Source of the DNA: a virus | Virus record (IMG/VR): IMGVR_UViG_3300037793_000039 | Span: 1-27,996 of that record | Strand: one strand, 5' to 3' | DNA: 27,996 nt | Shown: one piece after another, positions 1-8,867 of the stretch | Layout of the letters: each line of letters opens with the position of its first letter | How positions within the stretch are numbered: position 1 is the first letter of the stretch | Translations under genes and position numbers: made by a program | The notes under the pieces: model-generated | Seen by the model: only the letters and a program-made list of their open reading frames with translations | Database searches by the model: none | What the model was told of the DNA's origin: nothing

Positions 1-2720
1 AAGGTGTCGTTATCCGGCACCGTAAACTCATCGTCGGTGCCATCCAAATCCCAGGCCTTGCCGGCCTTGCCGTCGACATAATCTCCAGTTAACATGGTGC
101 CGGCTGCCGTGCCATGGTTCTCGTTCATTGTGGAGTCCATGGCCTGTGGCGCTGTGCCGGATGGATCATCTGACATATGCCATACGGCCTGGTACTCGTT
201 CCAGATCAGGAATGTGACCGAGTCACCGATCCCACCAACGTACTCGTTGTTGTCCGGTACATCGGCCGAGAAGTATAGATACAGATAAGTCGTATCGCTG
301 CTGCTGATATTCGGCACCCTTGCATGCAGCACGGCTTTCTCGTTGGTATCATCCCAAAGGTCGACCTCGATGGGCAGTTGCGTGCGCCCATCTGCCAGGG
401 TGATGGCCAGCTTTTTGTGATTGGCGCCGATCTCATCGAAAACTGGCGTCATATCATCAGTGCCGGTGCCGCAGCTTGAGGAGAGATGCACGGTCAGCGG
501 GAAATAATCCAGCGCCCCATCGATGTTGGTGGAAGGAATCGTGATTTTGCTGCGCTTGGTAAAGCCCCTGAGCCAGCCGGCCACATCGGCCACCTCGCCT
601 GCAGCAGCGTAACTAAACAGCTGGTCAAACAGCGTGTTATATGTGGCGGCAATCCAGGCATCGGATCGCTCTGTGTCGCTGAGGCGGACCTCTGACATCG
701 GAGAGTCGCCATAGACGGTTCCAGTTGGGGTATTAAGCCAGAGAGCAATCGCCGAGTCAGTCGTATTGATTGTATAGTTTGACCCGGCCGTTAGCGAAAC
801 AGACTGGCTCACACCGTCAATGTCCAGCTTCGTTGCGCTCATGGCCGAGGATCCGGAAGGCAGTCTGCCGACAATATATGTGTCTGCGGCAGCAGAAAAG
901 GTGCCAGTGACCCCCCAGCGGCCGCCCTGGTAGGCTATTGCAATCTCTGTTGTCGTCGCTTGAATCGCCCTGGCTAAACCGTTGCTGCTTACAACCCCGA
1001 TCCCTATTTGGTTCTGAACTGTGGCAGTCGGTTTAAGGATCACCTCGCAAGTCCAGGGGTCGGTCCCAGAGATTCCGCAGTTTGCACCGGTAACGGCCTT
1101 CTCGTTTGAACCATCGGCCGTGATTTGCGTTCCAATGGTGTCACTGTCTGTTTGGTCGCCGCTCTCAAAATTGGACGCCGTGGCATCGCTGGTGCCGGAG
1201 GCGTCAGTTAACGTGCCTCCGCTGGGGTCATCGTTCATGTGGAAAACGGCGACAAAGTTATCATCCCAAACATTTTGCGCCACCGCATCGCCAGTATCCC
1301 CCACATAGCCGTCATTGTCAGCTTTGGCGCTGTCATAATAAAGATAAAGGGTCGTATCGACCGCCGAGTCAATGAAGGGCACGCCCACATGCAAGACCGC
1401 ACTCTCAGCCGAGTTGTCCCAATTATCGACTTCGACGTAGAGCTGTCTGACACCAGTGTGGTCTGTAACCGCTAATTTGTGAGAGTTCGCGCCGAGCTCG
1501 TCAAAGACGGCCGTCATGTCCACATCTGAAGTGCCAGCGCTCGAGTTCAGGAACAGGGCCAGGGGAAAGTTTTCCAGGTCGCCGGAGATGCCTGTGGATG
1601 GAATCGTGATCTGCCGGCGGTATTTCCAGTCGGCCAGCCAGCCATCGGCGGCTTCTAAGCTCGCCTCGAGGCTCTTCCAGTCTCCGAGGTTATCGAACAG
1701 CGTGTAATAGGTTGCTTTAATCCAGGCTGCGCTCCTGGCAACCGAACTAAGGCGAGCCTCTGACACTTGACCGTTTGCGTAATGGATAGCCTCTTTGCCG
1801 AAGCCGAAATATCCAGAAGTACTCTCGGCAGTTCCAGTTGCCAGGTCGTTAGTTGTTGGTGTAACCGAAGATCCATCGAGATACAGCACAGGAGAGGCAG
1901 CGTTGACGCCAACCGTGACCGCAAGGTATCTGTCAATGTTAGTTGTTGTGCTTATGGAATATGAGATTTCTCCAGCAGACGAATGGTAATACCGCCGCAA
2001 AGTGTTGGCAGGATCGAAACTTAAGTACCACCCCTTTGATTCATTGTTGACGCCACCGTAATCGAGTCTGGATCCGAGCCCCAAACGGTTCGTGTCGTCG
2101 TTATTAGCCAAGATTTCGACCGTTTTTTCTTCGTTGACCAGCGGAAGCCCTGAGAGGGCTGTGACCAGATGCTCGTTGGTTCCATCAAGGTTAACGGCCT
2201 TGCCGATGGTATCAGAGTCTACGCTGTCGGCCGACTCCATGTTGACGCCGGTCAGATGATGTGAGTCGGCTTTTGAGTTCTTGAGGTCACTTGCAACCGA
2301 TGGGTCGCCATTCATGTGCCAAACTGCAGCGAAGTCGTCATCCCATACATTCTTAGCCGCATCACTGCCGGTCTGCCCGATATAACCGTTGCCCACTCCA
2401 TCGGGGTCGAAATAGACATAGAGGTAGGTGGACTGGCTCGATGAGATGTTCGGCACCCTGACATGCAAGACGCCGTTTTCGTTGTCCACATCCCACAGAT
2501 CAACCTCGGTCCACAGCGGTGTCCGCTCGTCTGCCTCGCAAACGGCGATCTTGCTCCAATCGGCGCCAACGGCGTCAAAGATTTTCGTGACATCGTCGCT
2601 GCCGGTGCCAGCCGTGCTGTTGAAAAACAGCGCTACGGGGAAGTCGGCCAGGGCCGCATCTACGTTGGTGCTTGAGATCTCGAACTTAAAGCGGTAGCGA
2701 TAGCTTTTAAACCAGGGCAT
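1..2720 (-). CDS. Tail fibre / receptor-binding protein with tandem DUF2341-LamG modules (partial, C-terminus beyond window)
   Basis: One frame stays open from the ATG at 2720 to the left edge (906 codons), so the protein is larger than shown. It consists of a module of about 355-360 residues repeated at least three times, beginning near residues 1, 361 and 716. Each module opens with a DUF2341-like segment (W-x-Y-R or similar, then ITIPST, then DFPVAL/NFPLAL, then VLHVRVPNISSS and TLYLYY) and continues with a LamG/concanavalin-like segment marked by VWDDDFAAVWHM and DSDTIGKAVNLDGTNE. These folds are common carbohydrate-binding or adhesion modules, so a virion receptor-binding role is inferred from fold and from its place last in the tail gene series. 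The start lies 7 bp after the previous stop, with a weak AGGC ribosome site. The tandem copies are well diverged from each other, so the duplication is old. Confidence 0.85.
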   Translation of the reverse strand, partial: MPWFKSYRYRFKFEISSTNVDAALADFPVALFFNSTAGTGSDDVTKIFDAVGADWSKIAVCEADERTPLWTEVDLWDVDNENGVLHVRVPNISSSQSTYLYVYFDPDGVGNGYIGQTGSDAAKNVWDDDFAAVWHMNGDPSVASDLKNSKADSHHLTGVNMESADSVDSDTIGKAVNLDGTNEHLVTALSGLPLVNEEKTVEILANNDDTNRLGLGSRLDYGGVNNESKGWYLSFDPANTLRRYYHSSAGEISYSISTTTNIDRYLAVTVGVNAASPVLYLDGSSVTPTTNDLATGTAESTSGYFGFGKEAIHYANGQVSEARLSSVARSAAWIKATYYTLFDNLGDWKSLEASLEAADGWLADWKYRRQITIPSTGISGDLENFPLALFLNSSAGTSDVDMTAVFDELGANSHKLAVTDHTGVRQLYVEVDNWDNSAESAVLHVGVPFIDSAVDTTLYLYYDSAKADNDGYVGDTGDAVAQNVWDDNFVAVFHMNDDPSGGTLTDASGTSDATASNFESGDQTDSDTIGTQITADGSNEKAVTGANCGISGTDPWTCEVILKPTATVQNQIGIGVVSSNGLARAIQATTTEIAIAYQGGRWGVTGTFSAAADTYIVGRLPSGSSAMSATKLDIDGVSQSVSLTAGSNYTINTTDSAIALWLNTPTGTVYGDSPMSEVRLSDTERSDAWIAATYNTLFDQLFSYAAAGEVADVAGWLRGFTKRSKITIPSTNIDGALDYFPLTVHLSSSCGTGTDDMTPVFDEIGANHKKLAITLADGRTQLPIEVDLWDDTNEKAVLHARVPNISSSDTTYLYLYFSADVPDNNEYVGGIGDSVTFLIWNEYQAVWHMSDDPSGTAPQAMDSTMNENHGTAAGTMLTGDYVDGKAGKAWDLDGTDDEFTVPDNDT

Positions 2721-2727
2721 CTTTTGC

Positions 2728-3075
2728 CTATGGCGTTTTGTAGGTCAGTGGGTTAATTGGGAAATCAACGACATCGCGCAGTGGCTTGCCGGCACCCCAC
2801 CGCGGGCTCGTGTACGTGCCTTCGAAGGTCACGTATCGTTTAACAGGACCTCTGCCGAATATTTCCAGGTCGTCGCCTTCAAGCGGCAGCAGCTCGGAGG
2901 CCAGCGGTGTGGTGATCGTGACATTGAGCCGGTTGTTAACCACATTGTTGTCGATATCATGCAGCGTCCAGGCCATCGTATCGGGTGCTACCGAATTGCC
3001 CTGCTCGTCTTCCCAGTCGACGCGGATCTCATAGGTGCTTAGCTCAATGGCGGGTTCTTGGATTGATATTGGCAT
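2728..3075 (-). CDS. Hypothetical virion-associated protein, 115 aa
   Basis: A 115-residue acidic protein without Cys, signal peptide or membrane segment. It is rich in predicted beta strand (IELSTYEIRVDWEDEQGN and LNVTITTPL), which suggests a small Ig-like or beta-sandwich fold; this is inferred only from residue pattern. It sits between the large tail protein and the fibre gene, so a tail accessory or fibre-attachment role is plausible. The ATG is preceded by AAGGAT at good spacing, and the start lies inside the end of the upstream 57-codon gene, suggesting translational coupling. I do not recognise a named family. Confidence 0.75.
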   Translation of the reverse strand: MPISIQEPAIELSTYEIRVDWEDEQGNSVAPDTMAWTLHDIDNNVVNNRLNVTITTPLASELLPLEGDDLEIFGRGPVKRYVTFEGTYTSPRWGAGKPLRDVVDFPINPLTYKTP

Positions 3076-3217
3076 TGCGCTTATCCTTTTTGAGTATGCC
3101 GTGCTCGGCCGGCCGGATTATCGTTTTGGGTGGCTCACCAGGCTCGATTTCTTTGGTATCGAAAAACTGCCGCTTCCACGGCTTGGTCACATCGGTGATG
3201 ATCTGTTTAGAGGCCAT
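3044..3217 (-). CDS. Small hypothetical protein, 57 aa
   Basis: A short basic, proline-containing protein starting MASKQIITDVTKPWKRQFFD. Its ATG overlaps the last codons and the TAA stop of the upstream 804-residue tail gene (11 bp overlap), and its own end overlaps the start of the next gene by 32 bp. An AAGGAG motif lies about 11 bp before the ATG. The gene fills an otherwise empty gap between two tail genes, which is the strongest argument that it is real. No membrane segment or Cys is present and I cannot assign a function. Compact overlaps like these are typical of phage structural operons. Confidence 0.6.
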   Translation of the reverse strand: MASKQIITDVTKPWKRQFFDTKEIEPGEPPKTIIRPAEHGILKKDKRNANINPRTRH

Positions 3218-5621
3218 AGTTTATCCAACTCCTTAACCCGAGATCGATCAGCGTAAAGCCAGCTGACTTCTCCCCGTTGCGAAACCTGAGCGTCGGCTGC
3301 TGGCTCTCGAGCAGCACCGGCAAGTTGTGCCGGCACGTTGCATTGGCGCCTTGCTTCGAGATCATGCTCACCGGAATGGAACCGATCTCAACATCGTTGT
3401 CGAGCATCGTCACAATCAACGTGCCGTTGGTGCGGGCCTCACAACGCAAGACGATATCGGCCACCTGCACAACCTGGCCTTTGTAACCAAGCTGCAGGTC
3501 GACATAGGCATCGATGCCCTCGAGCACATCGTTCAAACCGTAATTGGATTGATACACCTGGCCGTCATCGATGCCGCCCACAACCTGGACGACAGCCGCC
3601 TGGCCGGAGTCGCCACTGACCTCGGTCATGCAGCTGAGCTCCTGGCTGGGAGTGTCAAAGGTCCAGGTGCGATCGGTGAGATCGTAAACGGGAAACACGT
3701 TGCACTCGGTGGCCGTGGCGCCACTGACCAGCCCGATCCGGATGACCCCATAGGCGCTGTCGTATTTAAGCCAGTGTCGATGCTCGTAGCCGCGGCGGAT
3801 GCACTCGGTCTCTGAGCTGTCGAAATAATTGCGAATGTCATCGCTGATGACCTGGACCGAGCGGCCATCGGTGGCACACACCCCGTAGCGGCTGATCCAA
3901 AAAGCCACGGTCTTCACGGCCTCGTCGGTGCGGGTGGCCACCGTGACACCGTCAATGACATCGATCGATTTGTTGTTCATGGCTCCGATCTGGCTGGAAA
4001 GAACGAGTTTGCCGAAGGTCTCGGGACTGTAGCCTTCGAACAGGGTCACGCAGCCACCCTCGACGCCCTGCTCTTGCTGCCAAACCATCAATTCATTGTG
4101 GAATTTGCGAGCCCCTACAACACGGTTGGCTCGGCCGTCGCCGGCCTTCAGGATCCCGAAGTCAGCACCGTTTAGCACCATCGGAGAGTTGGTGCGAGAC
4201 ACATACAGATAGGCGCCCCACAGATCGAAGCTGTACACGGCCCTGTCCTTCCAGGCCGCGCAGCATCTGCCGTTGCCGAGCTCGGATATGTTGAAATAGG
4301 GCATGTACATCAGCGCCGGCTCGAAGTCGGCCGCCAGGGCGCTGTCGAAAATAATCTCGTACCAGTAGGCCTGGTATTGGGAGGAAAACATCTGCCGCGG
4401 CATCACATCTGTTTGCCGGCCGAAGGTCATCCACCCGGTGTGCGTCAGCCCTTCTGTGCCGTCGTTCACTGTGCCAACGCTCTGCCAGCTGTGGCCGTCC
4501 CAATACTTTAATGAGGTCAGGTCAACGTCTGCGGTCGTTGAGCACGGTATGCTGCCGACATCCCAGTACAGGCCCTCGATCGGATCTGTGCATGCGACAT
4601 ATATTTTTCTGCCGGAAGCAAGGGCATTCAAATCGATAGCCGAGGCGCCGAAGGTGGAATAATTGGTGTCGGCTTGCTCGACCTGGACCTCGACACCGTA
4701 CTGTGGGATTCCATCCCATATGTTGCGGATGTCCTGAAAGCCGGCCTGGTATTTAAGTGCCGTGATCTCGACCTCGGCATCCAGGGCGGCGCTGACACGC
4801 AGCTGATACCAAAACTTGTTCTGGCCGTATTGATATTTGTCCTGCTCATCGGTTGGTGCCGTCCAGCTCATAGATCCGGATTGTGCAAGCGTTGCTCCTG
4901 CCGATTCGGTTCCATCTGTAAGTCCGGACACCTGGCTCCAGGCGCCGTTCCAATAGTACAGTGATGCTGTAGCAGTGCTTGCGTTTGCAGCGCCAACTGT
5001 CCAATCGAGAGCTGTAACAGGCACAGGCGTACCAATAAACACACAGCCAAAGCCAGCAAAGTTAGGCAGGCTATCCAGCACAGCAGCCGTTGTCGATCGG
5101 CCATCAGACACCTCTACGCTATAATCCTGTCCCTCAGTCGGGACGTTGTCTGGAGCAGCCGTGCCCTTGTAAACGATACAGTTCTCGACAAATGAATCTT
5201 CCCCGCTGTAGATTTGGTGCTGATCAACACCATTGCTGTAGAGCATCAAATCCAAAATCGTCGCGAAGCTTGCGGGGATCTGGTTGGCGCTGCCGTCGTG
5301 CGCCTCCGAGCCAAAGGCGCCGGTTGTCACCGTTGGCGGCAGACTGGTTGCAACCAGCAAGTCACCGTCGCTCATTTGTGCAAAAAATTTGTTAAAATCA
5401 ACCCGCGTCTTTTGGAATTCATACAGGTTCTCGACACGGTTGCTTCCATCGGCTGTGGTGTGCAACTTCCTTTGTCCAGGGCGTTTCTTTATCCCGGGAT
5501 GCGTGTTGCGCACGTTTTGGGCCCAGCTGTATCCGCCAAACGGCAGCAGCCCGGTTTCGATCGCTGTAATGGCGCCGCCGCGGAAAGGCGTGCCCTCCAT
5601 TGTGGTCAATTTGGTCAACAT
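3207..5621 (-). CDS. Large tail / DNA-stabilisation-type protein, 804 aa
   Basis: The ATG at 5621 overlaps the end of the connector-like gene and is preceded by GGAG about 9 bp upstream, so I prefer it to the upstream in-frame start at 5711. The second half carries motifs seen in beta-propeller-like phage stabilisation proteins of the P22 gp10 type, for example GVCATDGRSVQVISDDIRNY followed by VFPVYDLTDRTWTFDTP. The first half contains two related inserted modules, one around SLYYWNGAWSQVSGLTDGTE and one around SLKYWDGHSWQSVGTVNDGT, each followed by a W-x-T/M-F/P strand, which look like an internal duplication. The protein is longer than P22 gp10 (about 470 aa), and the insertions may account for this. 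Position after the connector and before the fibre fits a tail-tube or plug role. The fold assignment is inference. Confidence 0.7.
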   Translation of the reverse strand: MLTKLTTMEGTPFRGGAITAIETGLLPFGGYSWAQNVRNTHPGIKKRPGQRKLHTTADGSNRVENLYEFQKTRVDFNKFFAQMSDGDLLVATSLPPTVTTGAFGSEAHDGSANQIPASFATILDLMLYSNGVDQHQIYSGEDSFVENCIVYKGTAAPDNVPTEGQDYSVEVSDGRSTTAAVLDSLPNFAGFGCVFIGTPVPVTALDWTVGAANASTATASLYYWNGAWSQVSGLTDGTESAGATLAQSGSMSWTAPTDEQDKYQYGQNKFWYQLRVSAALDAEVEITALKYQAGFQDIRNIWDGIPQYGVEVQVEQADTNYSTFGASAIDLNALASGRKIYVACTDPIEGLYWDVGSIPCSTTADVDLTSLKYWDGHSWQSVGTVNDGTEGLTHTGWMTFGRQTDVMPRQMFSSQYQAYWYEIIFDSALAADFEPALMYMPYFNISELGNGRCCAAWKDRAVYSFDLWGAYLYVSRTNSPMVLNGADFGILKAGDGRANRVVGARKFHNELMVWQQEQGVEGGCVTLFEGYSPETFGKLVLSSQIGAMNNKSIDVIDGVTVATRTDEAVKTVAFWISRYGVCATDGRSVQVISDDIRNYFDSSETECIRRGYEHRHWLKYDSAYGVIRIGLVSGATATECNVFPVYDLTDRTWTFDTPSQELSCMTEVSGDSGQAAVVQVVGGIDDGQVYQSNYGLNDVLEGIDAYVDLQLGYKGQVVQVADIVLRCEARTNGTLIVTMLDNDVEIGSIPVSMISKQGANATCRHNLPVLLESQQPTLRFRNGEKSAGFTLIDLGLRSWINYGL

Positions 5622-5625
5622 GAGG

Positions 5626-6501
5626 TTACTCCGCAACGATGCCCCAGCTGCGAGCGGCTGGCGCAAAATCTGAGAATACCGTTTCGATATCAACGTCTTC
5701 CTGGCCGTCACTCCAGGCCTGGAAGGTCGTGACTAATTCATCATTGAATAGGTCCATGTCCGCTTTGGTGGCCCTGCTCTTGACCAGCGCGGAGGTCGTC
5801 CGGATGTTTAAAAGGGCTTTTTTTGCAATCAGGTGGTGAAAGACTTCTGGCAGATCCGAGACCAGGCCGTAAAAATCGGCTTTAGACGAATTGTTGGTGA
5901 TGGTGGCCACCCGCGTCGTGCCAACATAGTCGCTGATTTGATCGAAGATGTTCTCGTTAACATTCTCGATGATCATCCCGTTGTAATAATCATCGATGCG
6001 AGCAGCGAAGCGCTCATCGAGGGTGATCTCAGCGGTGCCGGCAGTCGAGTTGCGGCCGGCGTGAATGTTCCTGGGCTTTTTGCGATACCACAGCGTGTAG
6101 GTGTCGGTCACGCCGGATTTGTCCAGGACCAGGTTGCTGCCCTTGTGATAATACAGGCGCTTGGAACCACCGCCGGAGGTTGACCGGGTCAGGTTGTCCT
6201 GGCGGACCCGCTCGACTTTGCGCAGCCGGTCATCGAGGAAAACAATCAGCCCTCCATAGTCGTTGGGCAGCGCATACTCGCTGTCGACGCCAACGATCTC
6301 GGCTTTGCCAATAAAATAGCCTGGAGACCTATTAAGCGCCAGGCTATAGAGGTAAAGTTGAGCCGAGTTGATTTCGTCCATCAACAGTTCATTCGGATGG
6401 GTGGTTGCCCCCTGCATCCCTGTTTGGATAGGATCCGAATATTCGCTTAAACCATAGCGGACTTTCTTTAAGATTTCATAGGCATTGGAGTAGGTCGGCA
6501 T
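5626..6501 (-). CDS. Putative head-tail connector / adaptor protein, 291 aa
   Basis: The 291-residue protein begins MPTYSNAYEILKKVRYGLSE and has an early helical region (LLMDEINSAQLYLYSLAL) followed by a beta-rich middle (SEYALPNDYGGLIVFLDDRL) and a helical C-terminal part. This order resembles phage adaptor proteins that dock under the portal in podoviruses. The gene lies between head genes and the large tail protein, which supports the idea. The frame has a clear ATG and overlaps the next gene start by a few bases in the usual coupled way. No enzymatic motif is visible. An alternative is another tail-tube or tail-completion protein. Confidence 0.6.
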   Translation of the reverse strand: MPTYSNAYEILKKVRYGLSEYSDPIQTGMQGATTHPNELLMDEINSAQLYLYSLALNRSPGYFIGKAEIVGVDSEYALPNDYGGLIVFLDDRLRKVERVRQDNLTRSTSGGGSKRLYYHKGSNLVLDKSGVTDTYTLWYRKKPRNIHAGRNSTAGTAEITLDERFAARIDDYYNGMIIENVNENIFDQISDYVGTTRVATITNNSSKADFYGLVSDLPEVFHHLIAKKALLNIRTTSALVKSRATKADMDLFNDELVTTFQAWSDGQEDVDIETVFSDFAPAARSWGIVAE

Positions 6502-6528
6502 TTATCCCCCAATGCACCGGCCGTGAGA

Positions 6529-7284
6529 TCAAATTGACGGCTGCTCCTCAGGGAACGGCCGATTGTACAGGCTGATATATTTGTCTTTTATCTCGACCTG
6601 GATCTCAGGCGGTGCAGTTTGTATTTTGTCCCAGTTGCGCCCGATCCAGCCTTCAAAACGATCTGTGCCAAGATATTTGTAGCCGAGTTCTTTCCGAATC
6701 TCTATCAGTTCAACAGCATGCTGCTCCTGGTCGCCATTGTCACCTGACACCCGAGCCTCAGTGTTGCCCTGCAGAAGAGACATGAGTTTGTCGAGCTGCC
6801 CTTGCATGGTAGCCATCTGCCCCTGCATTTCAGTTAAATCACGGTCCTTTTTGGCAAGCAGGTCATCTTTGGCAGCCACCTCCTGTTTCAAGCCGGCGAG
6901 CTTCTCTACCTGTTCGTCACCGAAAACATATGGTTCCAGAAGCTTGATGCCGAGCTCCTCGGCATATTCGCTTATTTTCTCGGTTGGCTCCAGGTAGGGC
7001 AATTTACTGGTGGCCCGCGCCTCGTTTTGCTGATTGTGGCGCATGACCTGCCGGCGTTTGAATTCCAGGTTTTTCTTGCGGCCGTTGGCCGCTTTGCGCT
7101 CCTCGACATCGCCCTGATCGCCATACTCCAGAGCGACCAGGCCGCGGTTGTCCAAATTGGCAAGCAAATGCCGTCCGCGGTTGTCGTCGACCTTAAGCTT
7201 GGTGCCGGGTTTGAGCACGGTCAGCTGGCCGATATAGGTGTACTCCATGGTCTCATTTGTCGGATTGAACAAAACAATCGCCAT
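6529..7284 (-). CDS. Hypothetical coiled-coil structural protein, 251 aa
   Basis: The N-terminal 50 residues form a small beta-rich domain (MAIVLFNPTNETMEYTYIGQ, then VLKPGTKLKVDD). A basic helical stretch follows, then a predicted coiled coil around residues 125-170 (VEKLAGLKQEVAAKDDLLAK and MQGQMATMQGQLDKLMSLL). The C-terminal part is acidic with several Trp and Tyr residues. An ATG with an AAGGAG site fits the start. It lies between a small hypothetical gene and the connector-like gene. A head or tail assembly role is inferred from location only. The N-terminal pattern is often seen in short phage proteins next to head genes, but I cannot name the family. Confidence 0.7.
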   Translation of the reverse strand: MAIVLFNPTNETMEYTYIGQLTVLKPGTKLKVDDNRGRHLLANLDNRGLVALEYGDQGDVEERKAANGRKKNLEFKRRQVMRHNQQNEARATSKLPYLEPTEKISEYAEELGIKLLEPYVFGDEQVEKLAGLKQEVAAKDDLLAKKDRDLTEMQGQMATMQGQLDKLMSLLQGNTEARVSGDNGDQEQHAVELIEIRKELGYKYLGTDRFEGWIGRNWDKIQTAPPEIQVEIKDKYISLYNRPFPEEQPSI

Positions 7285-7305
7285 ATCTCACACTCCTTTA
7301 GCTTT

Positions 7306-7779
7306 TCATGCGCTCAGGTTGTCTAAGTTCGCATGAAACCTTTTATCAGTCACTTTGAAAGCCTCTGTTTTCGGTTTAGGCGTAATCCGGCGAAAGGCCG
7401 AATTGCACTTGCTGGCGCCCATGGCGCGGCCGAATACATTCATTAGTTGGATTTTGTCGTCCTTGGTCATGTCGCGAAAGTTCTCACGAGAGCGCCGCCG
7501 GCACTGGTCCCGGTAGTCTTGCATGTACTTGGTCACCATCGATAGGCGATCTTTAAGCCGCATGTTCTCAAGATCCCACTGCTGCAGAAACTCGACATCG
7601 CTTTGCCGCGGGCGCCTGAACTGCTGGTCCTCGGTTTCGATGACGGTAAGCGGCAGCGGCTCTCCGTAGCCACGGTCATAGGTGATAACAAAGCGCTCGA
7701 GAGACCACTGGAAACTGCAATCAAGTCTCTGATCTAAACACTTCAGGGATCTCATGAATGATTTGTCGGCACGGTACAT
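7306..7779 (-). CDS. Hypothetical protein, 157 aa
   Basis: A strongly charged, Arg-rich protein with a long helical region (WDLENMRLKDRLSMVTKYMQ) and a C-terminal basic tail. The ATG at 7779 is preceded by AGGAGG at 9 bp, which decides this start even though it overlaps the sulfotransferase gene by 59 bp. No transmembrane segment is visible and the Cys residues are scattered. Its place among head and tail genes suggests a virion or assembly function, possibly DNA-associated given the charge, but this is only inference. Confidence 0.65.
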   Translation of the reverse strand: MYRADKSFMRSLKCLDQRLDCSFQWSLERFVITYDRGYGEPLPLTVIETEDQQFRRPRQSDVEFLQQWDLENMRLKDRLSMVTKYMQDYRDQCRRRSRENFRDMTKDDKIQLMNVFGRAMGASKCNSAFRRITPKPKTEAFKVTDKRFHANLDNLSA

Positions 7780-8476
7780 CCGGCGTTCCTCCTATCTCTC
7801 GATACATATATCCCCGCGGGTTGTCGGCCGTGTTCAGCTGACAGTTAACGCGAAGGGTTTGAAGGTCCTGCTCAAAGCCAAAGAAGCTGAGCACCTTGCT
7901 CTGGCCCTCGAGCGTGTTGAGGGCATCTCGCCAATCGATAACCATCACGTTGTCAGGGGCTCGCTTGCGCCAGTACTCACAGCGCTCGTAATACTCATCC
8001 CAATAGGCGCCGATCGCCTCGGCCTTCGGCAGGTCGAATTGAGGAAAACTGTCTCTGAACTGGATCGGCGAGCTGTTGGTTGAATTGAAAGTCGGCCACT
8101 GGTCGTCCCAGTGAACGCTGTCCTCGCGGGTCCAGTAGTTTTCAGTCGGCCAGTGCTTTAGAAACGAGGCGATGACCTCTTCGCGTGGACGCCGCAGCGC
8201 AACGAACTTGACGTCTTTGAGCATCCGGAAGGCCAGGGCGATGTAACAGCACCAGCTATAAGATGAGATGGCGAAATACTCCTGGCCGCTCCACTCATCG
8301 CACAGGTGCCGCAGGACCCAGTAATACCAGGCACAGGCATCGCCAGGCGGATCCCAGGGCAGCGGATAGCCCTCGTGGCGCACATGTACATGGCTCCCCT
8401 GAGACTGCAGTATCCGGTAAAAGCTCCAGGTGCCGCATCTACCGGTGCCCAGTACAATTCGAAACTTCGGTATCAT
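7721..8476 (-). CDS. Sulfotransferase-family protein, 251 aa
   Basis: Residues 10-18 (GTGRCGTWS) match the P-loop-like 5'-phosphosulfate-binding loop of PAPS-dependent sulfotransferases (general form GxxRSGTT, here with Cys for Ser). Residues 91-105 (FVALRRPREEVIASF) match the second conserved region, R-x-P-x-x-x-x-x-S, that holds the 3'-phosphate of PAPS. Length fits a single compact catalytic domain. The enzyme would transfer sulfate from PAPS to a hydroxyl on a sugar, protein or small molecule; the acceptor cannot be read from sequence. The start ATG overlaps the previous stop by 4 bp (ATGA), so it is translated within the structural operon. It is odd to find this enzyme between head genes, and modification of a virion or host-surface glycan is a reasonable inference. 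Confidence 0.75.
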   Translation of the reverse strand: MIPKFRIVLGTGRCGTWSFYRILQSQGSHVHVRHEGYPLPWDPPGDACAWYYWVLRHLCDEWSGQEYFAISSYSWCCYIALAFRMLKDVKFVALRRPREEVIASFLKHWPTENYWTREDSVHWDDQWPTFNSTNSSPIQFRDSFPQFDLPKAEAIGAYWDEYYERCEYWRKRAPDNVMVIDWRDALNTLEGQSKVLSFFGFEQDLQTLRVNCQLNTADNPRGYMYREIGGTPDVPCRQIIHEIPEVFRSET

Positions 8477-8742
8477 CCTGGCAACATCGCGATCAGATTG
8501 GCAATTTCGCCAACCGGCAGAAACCGCTCGGTGGCCTTGTTGTCCTTGTCGTAAAAGGTGATGATCAGGCCGGCCCTGGCATTTTTGACTGCCATCGTTT
8601 TCATGCCGTCATCGCTACGGAAAACCGTGTCGATGGTGCCGTCCTCATCTTGCATGCGCACATCGCGAAAAACCGTAGGCGTGGCCACGGTCTGCTCGGC
8701 TGATACGCTTTTTTCTTCAACGTCATTTTTCTTCTTGGCCAT
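8473..8742 (-). CDS. Small hypothetical protein, 89 aa
   Basis: The start is fixed by a strong AAGGAGG site before ATG GCC. The first 25 residues are charged and likely disordered (MAKKKNDVEEKSVSAEQ); the rest is a small beta-rich domain ending in a hydrophobic helix (VGEIANLIAMLPG). No Cys or membrane segment is present. It lies between a head protein and the sulfotransferase, with which it shares an ATGA overlap. A head accessory role is possible, but no family is recognised. Confidence 0.7.
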   Translation of the reverse strand: MAKKKNDVEEKSVSAEQTVATPTVFRDVRMQDEDGTIDTVFRSDDGMKTMAVKNARAGLIITFYDKDNKATERFLPVGEIANLIAMLPG

Positions 8743-8867
8743 CGGTGCCTCCTTGTTTGTGGTTTTTGTGTGAGGCAGGCGGTTCGATTAGCAACCTAAA
8801 CTCCGCGCCTTTTATCTGTTGCCACGGCCCCACTAGCGTATAGGCCTCTCTGCGGCGATACGGTCGG
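8743..8867. other. Intergenic gap between head protein and 89-aa gene
   Basis: This 125-bp gap carries the AAGGAGG ribosome site of the downstream small gene at its low-coordinate edge. I see no ORF with a ribosome site, no strong hairpin and no recognisable promoter in the remainder. Confidence 0.5.
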
